Assembly: GCA_012512545.1 (NCBI GenBank)
Contig: JAAZDZ010000266.1
Location: 1 to 5,030 of the forward strand
Source of the DNA: Alcaligenaceae bacterium
GTDB taxonomy: Bacteria > Pseudomonadota > Gammaproteobacteria > Burkholderiales > Burkholderiaceae_B
Direction: 5' to 3'
Length of the DNA stretch: 5,030 nucleotides
Under the pieces are notes generated by a model that worked only from the letters and a program-made list of their open reading frames with translations, ran no database searches and had not been told where the DNA came from. Shown in pieces: positions 1 to 5,030 of this stretch; positions within the stretch are counted from its first letter, which is position 1, and every line of letters begins with the position of its first letter. The position numbers and the translations under genes are program-made.

Positions 1-2935
1 CGGCGGACTGATCGATCTGTTCCCCATGGGCTCGGTCGTGCCCTATCGCCTTGATCTGTTTGACGACACGATTGAATCGATCCGCGCCTTCGACGTCGAT
101 ACCCAGCGCAGCCTGTATCCGGTCAAAGACATCCAGCTTCTGCCCGGGCGCGAATTCCCCATGGACGAAGCCGCCCTCAATCAGTTCCGGGCGCGTTTTC
201 GCGAAGTCTTTGAAGGCGACCCTTCGCGCGCCCTGCCCTACAAGGATATTGGCAACGGTATTGCGTTTGCCGGGGTGGAATACTATCTGCCGCTGTTCTT
301 TGAGACGACCGCCACGCTGTTTGATTACCTGCCGGAATCGGCGATCACCGTCACGCTGGGCGACCCGGCCGCCACCATTCAAAGCTTCAGCCAGGATACC
401 TACGGGCGCTGGCAATTCCTGAAAAGCGATCGCGAACGGCCGGTACTGCCGCCCGAAGCCCTGTTCCTGAATGATGAAGAATTCTTTAGCGGACTGAAAC
501 GCTTTCCCCGCCTGAGCCTCAGCAACGAACAGGCCGCCCCGGATTTCCTGGCGGTGCCCGATGTCGCTGTCGCCCGGCGTGCAGACGACCCGGTCGCTGC
601 GCTGCGCCGGCTGCTGGACACCTACCCGGGCCGCGTCGCGCTGTGCGCCGACTCTGCCGGACGGCGCGAAACCCTGGATCAGATGTTGCGCGAATTCGGC
701 ATCACCGCCGATACTTCAGCCGAAAGCCTGGCAGACTTCTTCCAGGCAAGCAGCCCGTTCTCGCTTCTGGTGGCGCCCCTTGCCGGCGGCTTTGGCCTGG
801 TTGAAGACGCCATCCTGCTGCTGACCGAAAACGACCTCTACCCCACGCAAGCGCGCACAATGCGGCGCGGCAGGCGGGCGCAGGAACGGGCCAGCGACGT
901 TGAGGCCATGGTGCGCGATCTGTCCGAATTGCGCGAAGGCGATCCGGTCGTCCATGCGCAACATGGCATTGGCCGCTATGTGGGCCTGAAGGAGATGGAT
1001 CTCGGCGAAGGCGCCATGGAGTTTCTGCACCTTGAATACGCTGGCGGCAGCACCCTTTATGTGCCGGTCGCCCAGCTGCACCTGATTTCCCGCTACAGCG
1101 GCGCAGATTCAGAAAACGCGCCGCTGCACCAACTGGGTTCGGGGCAATGGGACAAGGCACGCCGCAAGGCCGCCAGGCAGGTACGCGACGCCGCTGCCGA
1201 GCTGCTGGCGCTCTATGCCCAGCGCGCCGCGCGCGAAGGCCATCGCTTCAAGCTGCCGTTGCAGGATTACGAAGCCTTTGCCGAAGGTTTCGGCTTTGAG
1301 GAAACGCCCGATCAGGCCGCAGCGATTGAAGCGGTGATCGAAGACATGACATCCGGCCGCCCGATGGACCGCCTGGTCTGCGGCGATGTCGGCTTTGGCA
1401 AGACGGAAGTCGCGCTGCGGGCCGCCTTTCTGGCTGTGGCCAACGGCATGCAAGTGGCTTTGCTGTGCCCCACGACCTTGCTGGCCGAACAACACGCCCA
1501 GACATTTGCCGACCGTTTCGCCGACTGGCCGGTGCGCATTGTGGAACTCTCCCGCTTCCGCTCCGCCCGCGAAGTCAGCGCCGCCCAGGAAGGGCTGGCC
1601 AGCGGCTCGGTGGATATTGTCATCGGCACCCACAAGATTCTGTCGCGCGACACGCGCTTCAAGCAACTTGGACTGGTCATCATTGACGAAGAGCACCGCT
1701 TTGGAGTGCGGCAGAAAGAAGCCCTGAAAAAGCTGCGGGCCGAAGTGGACGTTCTGACCCTGACGGCCACCCCGATTCCCCGCACCCTGGGCATGTCGCT
1801 GGAAGGCATACGCGATTTTTCCGTGATTGCCACGGCGCCACAGAAACGGCTGGCCATCAAGACCTTTGTGCGCCGGGAAGACAAAAGCAGCATACGCGAA
1901 GCCCTGCTGCGGGAACTCAAGCGCGGCGGCCAGGCTTACTTCCTCCACAACGAAGTCGAAACCATTCAGAACCGGCGCGCCATGCTTGAAGAACTGGTGC
2001 CCGAAGCCCGTATCGGCGTGGCCCACGGCCAGATGCCGGAGCGCGAGCTTGAAGAAGTGATGAAGGGCTTCTACCAGCAGCGCTATAACGTGCTGCTGTG
2101 CACCACCATTATTGAAACCGGCATTGACGTGCCTTCCGCCAACACCATTGTCATTCACCGCGCCGACCGCCTGGGTCTGGCTCAGCTGCATCAATTGCGC
2201 GGCCGGGTGGGACGCTCCCACCATCAGGCATACGCCTACCTGCTGACGCCGTTTGAAGACGCCATGACAGCCAATGCCAAAAAGCGTCTGGAAGCCATTC
2301 AGGCCATGGAGGAACTCGGCTCAGGCTTCTTCCTGGCCATGCATGACCTGGAAATCCGCGGCACTGGCGAAGTGCTGGGCGAATCGCAATCCGGCAATAT
2401 CCAGGAAGTCGGTTTCTCCATGTATACCGACATGCTGAACACCGCTGTGCGGGCTCTGAAGGCGGGCGAAGAACCCGACCTTGAATCGCCCTTCGATGCC
2501 AAATGCGAAGTCAACCTGCATGCTTCCGCCCTGCTGCCCAACGATTACTGCCCGGACATCCATGCGCGCCTGGGCATGTACAAGAAGCTGTCGCACGCCC
2601 GTAACGAAGATGAAATCATCGGTATCCAGGAAGAACTCATTGACCGCTACGGCAAACTGCCCGAAGCCGCGCAGAATCTGCTTTCCACCCACCGCCTGCG
2701 GCTGCTGGCCGAACCTCTGGGCGTCATCAAGCTGGATGCCCCGGAAAGCCATGCGCTCATCCAGTTCTCAGCCAAACCGCAGGTGGACCCCCTGCGCATC
2801 ATAGAACTGGTGCAAAAGCGCCGCGACATCAAACTATCCGGCCAAGACCGCCTGCGCCTGGAATTCAAGGACGGCCTGCCCCAAAAAGCCCGCATCGACT
2901 CCGTACGGGAACTATTGAAATCACTCGGCAAATAA
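1..2935 (+). CDS. mfd: Transcription-repair coupling factor Mfd, 5'-truncated by window edge
   Basis: Mfd is a cytoplasmic ATP-dependent DNA translocase that pushes stalled RNA polymerase off DNA and recruits UvrA for strand-specific repair. The frame is open from base 2 (GGLIDLFP, then ATG at 26); that Met is internal, because GLIDLFPMGS is a conserved Mfd segment. About 977 residues are visible of a usual ~1150, so ~170 N-terminal residues are missing. Numbering from the base-26 Met: UvrB-like UvrA-binding region about 1-165; variable linker region about 175-290; CarD-like RNA polymerase interaction domain about 302-358 (VVHAQHGIGRY, LYVPVAQLHLISRY); RecG-like helicase core with Walker A GDVGFGKT (453-460, Lys459), DEEH box (554-557), TATPIPRTL (580-588), TTIIETGIDVP (693-703) and QLRGRVGRS (723-731); translocation motif around HDLEIRGTGEVLG (773-785); C-terminal TRCF domain about 825-925. 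All helicase motifs look intact and no frameshift is seen. It ends in TAA inside a palindrome and converges with serB. Confidence 0.98.
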   Translation, partial: GGLIDLFPMGSVVPYRLDLFDDTIESIRAFDVDTQRSLYPVKDIQLLPGREFPMDEAALNQFRARFREVFEGDPSRALPYKDIGNGIAFAGVEYYLPLFFETTATLFDYLPESAITVTLGDPAATIQSFSQDTYGRWQFLKSDRERPVLPPEALFLNDEEFFSGLKRFPRLSLSNEQAAPDFLAVPDVAVARRADDPVAALRRLLDTYPGRVALCADSAGRRETLDQMLREFGITADTSAESLADFFQASSPFSLLVAPLAGGFGLVEDAILLLTENDLYPTQARTMRRGRRAQERASDVEAMVRDLSELREGDPVVHAQHGIGRYVGLKEMDLGEGAMEFLHLEYAGGSTLYVPVAQLHLISRYSGADSENAPLHQLGSGQWDKARRKAARQVRDAAAELLALYAQRAAREGHRFKLPLQDYEAFAEGFGFEETPDQAAAIEAVIEDMTSGRPMDRLVCGDVGFGKTEVALRAAFLAVANGMQVALLCPTTLLAEQHAQTFADRFADWPVRIVELSRFRSAREVSAAQEGLASGSVDIVIGTHKILSRDTRFKQLGLVIIDEEHRFGVRQKEALKKLRAEVDVLTLTATPIPRTLGMSLEGIRDFSVIATAPQKRLAIKTFVRREDKSSIREALLRELKRGGQAYFLHNEVETIQNRRAMLEELVPEARIGVAHGQMPERELEEVMKGFYQQRYNVLLCTTIIETGIDVPSANTIVIHRADRLGLAQLHQLRGRVGRSHHQAYAYLLTPFEDAMTANAKKRLEAIQAMEELGSGFFLAMHDLEIRGTGEVLGESQSGNIQEVGFSMYTDMLNTAVRALKAGEEPDLESPFDAKCEVNLHASALLPNDYCPDIHARLGMYKKLSHARNEDEIIGIQEELIDRYGKLPEAAQNLLSTHRLRLLAEPLGVIKLDAPESHALIQFSAKPQVDPLRIIELVQKRRDIKLSGQDRLRLEFKDGLPQKARIDSVRELLKSLGK

Positions 2936-2954
2936 TGGGGTCTGACCCCATTAT
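2929..2954 (-). terminator. Weak candidate intrinsic terminator for the nuo-serB transcript
   Basis: Read on the minus strand, the palindrome gives a GGGGT/ACCCC stem followed by ATTATTTG, a modestly T-rich tail starting within the outer stem. In the plus direction the tail is ATTATCAA, which is poorer. Neither side has the clean run of T residues of a classic intrinsic terminator, so termination is plausible from position (end of two convergent transcripts) but not proven by the sequence. Confidence 0.35.
2932..2954. repeat. Perfect 23-bp palindrome between convergent mfd and serB
   Basis: Two 11-base arms, ATAATGGGGTC and GACCCCATTAT, flank a single central T at 2943; every one of the 11 position pairs is complementary. 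In RNA this would give a 10-bp stem with a 3-nt loop from either strand. The left arm contains the mfd TAA (2933-2935), and the last base of the right arm is also the last base of the serB TGA (2956-2954 read on the minus strand), so the whole 18-bp intergenic space is palindrome. The GGGGTC-n-GACCCC core resembles short dispersed palindromes I recall from many proteobacterial genomes, some near REP-associated transposases. That is recollection, and no second copy occurs in this window. It could be a dispersed repeat, a bidirectional terminator, or both. Confidence 0.85.
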
Positions 2955-3805
2955 CAATGGCTGAGACGGAACCAGTTCAGGATGGCGTCGAGGGGGCTGT
3001 GGCTCAGGGAGAAGGCGGCCTGTTCGCGTACTACGGGTTTGGCGCGGTAGGCGACTGAATACTTTGCCAGCGCCATCATCTGGAGGTCGTTGGCGCCATC
3101 GCCTACTGCGATGATCTGTTCGGGCGTGGCGCCCAGTTCGGCGGCCAGGGCGGCCAGGTGAGCGGCCTTGCGGGCGCCATCGACGATATCGCCTAGTACG
3201 CGGCCGGTCAGCTTGCCATCGGCCACTTCCAGCACATTGGCGTGGCAGGCGTCCAGGCCCAGGCGTTCGCGCAGGCGTTCCGTGAAGAAAGTAAAGCCGC
3301 CCGACACCAGCAAGGTGTGCACGCCGTGCTGCCTGGCTGTCGCGACCAGACGCTCAGCTCCGGGGTTCAGGCGCAGGCGCTGCTCGTAGACATCCAGCAA
3401 GGCGGATTCCGGCACCCCTTCCAGCAGTGCCACCCGGCGCGTCAGGCTTTCGGAAAAATCCTTGATCTCGCCCCGCATGGCCGCTTCGGTGATGGCCGCT
3501 ACCTGGGTTTTACGCCCGACCGCATCAGCGATCTCGTCAATGCATTCGATGTTGATCAGGGTGGAATCCATGTCCATCGCCAGAATGCGCTGCTCGCGCA
3601 GCAGAGCAATCTGCGGCAGAAACGCGTAATCCATGCGGTAGGCTTCACATTGGGCCGCGACGGCGGCGCGCTCGGATGCATCGGCCTCCAGCAGACGCAC
3701 GGCGGTGGGGCCTAATTCCTGCACGCCCGAGGCCGACACAATGGCGGCGATCTGTTCGACATGCGCCGCCATCAGGCTGGGCGATTGAAGTATGAGATGA
3801 GACAT
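2954..3805 (-). CDS. serB: Phosphoserine phosphatase SerB (HAD superfamily)
   Basis: This cytoplasmic Mg-dependent enzyme catalyses the last step of L-serine synthesis, O-phospho-L-serine to L-serine plus phosphate. At 283 residues it is close to the size of SerB proteins with a short N-terminal regulatory-type region (about 1-70) before the catalytic domain. All four HAD motifs are present: DMDST at 78-82 (nucleophile Asp78, acid/base Asp80), Ser168 in VSGGF, Lys213 in DGARK, and GDGAND at 235-240. NIECIDEIA (85-93) supplies the conserved cap-side Glu87, and the RRVALLEG stretch (123-130) matches the SerB substrate-binding Arg region, which favours SerB over a generic HAD hydrolase. The ATG at 3805 is the only ATG between the in-frame upstream stop (3835-3833) and Met12; it has no clear Shine-Dalgarno. 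It lies 27 bp after the DUF2818 gene, so co-transcription with the nuo tail is likely. No lesions are seen. Confidence 0.96.
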   Translation of the reverse strand: MSHLILQSPSLMAAHVEQIAAIVSASGVQELGPTAVRLLEADASERAAVAAQCEAYRMDYAFLPQIALLREQRILAMDMDSTLINIECIDEIADAVGRKTQVAAITEAAMRGEIKDFSESLTRRVALLEGVPESALLDVYEQRLRLNPGAERLVATARQHGVHTLLVSGGFTFFTERLRERLGLDACHANVLEVADGKLTGRVLGDIVDGARKAAHLAALAAELGATPEQIIAVGDGANDLQMMALAKYSVAYRAKPVVREQAAFSLSHSPLDAILNWFRLSH

Positions 3806-3824
3806 GGAAAAGAGAAAACAGAAG
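3806..3824 (-). promoter_or_regulatory. Pyrimidine-rich leader before serB, no Shine-Dalgarno
   Basis: On the minus strand the 19 bases before the serB ATG are 18 pyrimidines and one G, ending TTTTCTCTTTTCC. No AGGAG-like sequence lies at the usual distance. Translation may depend on ribosomes arriving from the DUF2818 gene, whose stop is 27 bp upstream, or on ribosomal protein S1 binding to the U-rich tract; both are inferences. I see no promoter elements in the 27-bp gap. Confidence 0.35.
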
Positions 3825-3832
3825 CTGCGTGA

Positions 3833-4408
3833 TCAGGCAGCGCTGGTGTCTGCCCGACTGCGCCGCGCACTGCGCGCGGATGTGCGGCGCTTCATGAGGT
3901 AACGCCACACAAAGCCGGGGTAGCCCATTACCAGGAACAGACTGAATGTAATGGCGTAGAATTCCCAGCCCTGCTCGAAGCGGTTGCCCAGATTGGCTTC
4001 CAGGGAGAAACCCAAGACACCGACCAGGGCATAGAACACAATCAGTTCAATCAGCCGTTCAAAAAACGACTTCTGCACCTGCCGCCCCCGGCTGCGCCAG
4101 CCAGGAAACGCCAGTACCAGCGCAGCAATACCGGCCAGCACCAGCAAAATAACCAGGAAACGCACCACGGATGCGGTATCAGCCGCTGTGAACACCCCTT
4201 CACCGATCAGCGTCATGGCTGCGCCACCCAGGCCGACCAGAACTGCAAAGAAAAGCAGCGAAGACAGCGACATCAGCCATGCGGGGTGTTCCACCTCGCC
4301 CTTCTGCCTCCAGGGAAGCGCCAGAAAGGGGCGCTCCACCAGAAAGGGCAGATTGGCTGTGACCACAGACAGCAGAATCAGCAGCCAGACCGCGAATGAT
4401 TGATTCAT
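3833..4408 (-). CDS. DUF2818 family membrane protein, enlarged form
   Basis: Function unknown; inner-membrane protein of 191 residues. Family membership rests on three segments: the start MNQSFAVWLLI...TANLPFL (1-23), FFERLIELIVFYALVGVLGFSLE (about 115-137, written in part), and QGWEFYAITFSLFLVMGYPGFVWRYL (about 146-171). As I recall, typical members are around 100 residues with these parts nearly adjacent; here a segment of about 75 residues (roughly 36-110) lies between them and adds two hydrophobic helices (about 46-68 and 81-101), giving about five predicted helices. The C-terminus is a basic Arg/Ser tail (172-186). I chose the ATG at 4408 because MNQS is the conserved family start; an in-frame ATG at 4453 would add 15 residues and overlap nuoN. 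The gene starts 8 bp after the nuoN stop with little Shine-Dalgarno, so translational coupling is likely. Its place suggests a complex I-related role, by inference only. Confidence 0.85.
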   Translation of the reverse strand: MNQSFAVWLLILLSVVTANLPFLVERPFLALPWRQKGEVEHPAWLMSLSSLLFFAVLVGLGGAAMTLIGEGVFTAADTASVVRFLVILLVLAGIAALVLAFPGWRSRGRQVQKSFFERLIELIVFYALVGVLGFSLEANLGNRFEQGWEFYAITFSLFLVMGYPGFVWRYLMKRRTSARSARRSRADTSAA

Positions 4409-4416
4409 CCGAGCGC

Positions 4417-5030
4417 TCAGAACTGCAGTGATTGCCGGATGACGCTGATGCACATAGTCATCAGGCCACCTGGCAGAATACCCAGCACCAGAACCAGCAG
4501 GCCGTTGACCGTCATCAGGCCGTTGGTGAGCACACCGGTGTCGATGGGGCCACTTTCGCCTTCAGGTTCGTCAAAGTAAGCCACCTTGACCACGCGCAGG
4601 TAGTAGAAGGCGCCGATCAGCGACATCAGCACGGCAAACACCGCCAGCCACACATAACCTGCGCCGATCACTGCCTGCAGCACGGCCAGCTTGGCGTAGA
4701 AGCCTGCCAGCGGCGGAATGCCCGCCAGCGAGAACATGGACAGCATCAGCAGCGCAGCCATGAGCGGACTGCGACGGTTCAGGCCCTTGAGGTCGGAGAT
4801 GTTTTCGCATTCAAAACCGCGATGGCTCAGCAGCATAATCATGCCGAAAGTCACCAGCGTGGTCAGTACATAGATGACCATGTAGAACAGCGAAGAGCCA
4901 TAAGCCATGCCCGTTGCCTGGGAACCGCCCTCCACCACGCCCGAGAGCAGGCCCAGCAGCACAAAACCCATATGCGAGATGGTGGAGTACGCCAGCATCC
5001 GCTTGAAGTTGGTCTGCACAATGGCGGTCA
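4417..5030 (-). CDS. nuoN: NADH-quinone oxidoreductase subunit N, C-terminal part
   Basis: NuoN is one of three antiporter-like membrane subunits of respiratory complex I and takes part in proton pumping coupled to NADH oxidation by quinone. The window holds about 204 C-terminal residues of a usual ~485; the 5' part lies beyond the right edge. The frame is open to the edge ([11 protein letters not shown]...), so the GTG at 5019 is an internal Val, not a start. Family signatures: [18 protein letters not shown] (5016-4963), then [11 protein letters not shown] with the conserved membrane-embedded Lys (codon 4692-4690), then [12 protein letters not shown]. About six hydrophobic helices are visible, the last (roughly 5 to 35 residues from the end) just before the terminus. 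NuoL and NuoM share the fold, but the short C-terminus after the last helix, the position as last nuo gene and the following DUF2818 gene point to NuoN. No lesion is seen. Confidence 0.95.
   Translation of the reverse strand, partial: TAIVQTNFKRMLAYSTISHMGFVLLGLLSGVVEGGSQATGMAYGSSLFYMVIYVLTTLVTFGMIMLLSHRGFECENISDLKGLNRRSPLMAALLMLSMFSLAGIPPLAGFYAKLAVLQAVIGAGYVWLAVFAVLMSLIGAFYYLRVVKVAYFDEPEGESGPIDTGVLTNGLMTVNGLLVLVLGILPGGLMTMCISVIRQSLQF

Noticed and set aside
26..28. ATG at 26 as the mfd start
   Set aside because: The frame is open to the window edge and the preceding residues GGLIDLFP belong to a conserved Mfd segment, so this Met is internal.
1109..2224. Open frame of 371 codons on the minus strand inside mfd
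   Set aside because: It lies fully antisense to the intact Mfd helicase core, and its His/Gln/Gly-rich translation has no recognisable motif. Long antisense frames are common in GC-rich genes.
3860..3890. Imperfect GC-rich inverted repeat (10-base arms, one mismatch on the minus strand, 11-base loop)
   Set aside because: It lies within the Arg-rich tail codons of the DUF2818 gene and lacks a T-tract, so it is best explained by repeated CGC/GCG codons, not a terminator.
3804..3902. Plus-strand mini-ORF of 32 codons (starts MEKRKQKLRD), very basic, antisense to the serB leader and DUF2818 3' end
   Set aside because: Its basic content is explained by the complement of the pyrimidine-rich leader and the GC-rich DUF2818 tail; there is no convincing ribosome-binding site or family match.
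4409..4453. Upstream in-frame ATG at 4453 for the DUF2818 gene, with AGGTGG about 10 bases before it
   Set aside because: It would add 15 residues before the conserved MNQS start and overlap the nuoN end; the AGGTGG is part of nuoN coding sequence. The family start at 4408 is preferred.
5017..5019. GTG at 5019 as the nuoN start
   Set aside because: Residues before it (TAI) continue the conserved NuoN stretch leading to [11 protein letters not shown]; this is an internal Val codon and the gene runs off the window.

Overview
The window is ordinary chromosomal housekeeping DNA, GC-rich and densely coding, most likely from a betaproteobacterium of the order Burkholderiales, probably Alcaligenaceae (the Bordetella/Achromobacter/Pusillimonas neighbourhood). 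The main clue is a DUF2818 membrane protein gene directly after nuoN, a pairing I know from betaproteobacteria. A serB gene next to mfd also fits. The family-level placement is inference from protein style and gene order; no rRNA or other marker is present.

Layout: bases 1-2935 (+ strand) hold the last roughly 85% of mfd, the transcription-repair coupling factor, with its N-terminus cut off by the window edge. It converges with a minus-strand block that reads right to left: the 3' part of nuoN (5030-4417, cut by the right edge), a DUF2818 membrane protein (4408-3833) and serB, phosphoserine phosphatase (3805-2954). The gaps within the minus-strand block are only 8 and 27 bp, so serB and the DUF2818 gene are probably the tail of the nuo (respiratory complex I) operon. 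The 18 bp between the mfd and serB stop codons lie entirely within a perfect 23-bp palindrome (2932-2954).

Functions: Mfd removes RNA polymerase stalled at DNA lesions and recruits UvrA. NuoN is a proton-pumping membrane subunit of NADH:quinone oxidoreductase. The DUF2818 protein has no known function, but its position suggests a link to complex I. SerB makes L-serine from phosphoserine. mfd is functionally unrelated to the minus-strand genes.

I found no sign of a new defence system, mobile island, CRISPR array, tRNA or rRNA. The two items most worth a second look are the palindrome spanning both stop codons and the DUF2818 protein, which appears to carry an extra two-helix segment compared with the compact family form I know. 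No stretch over 300 bases lacks a gene.
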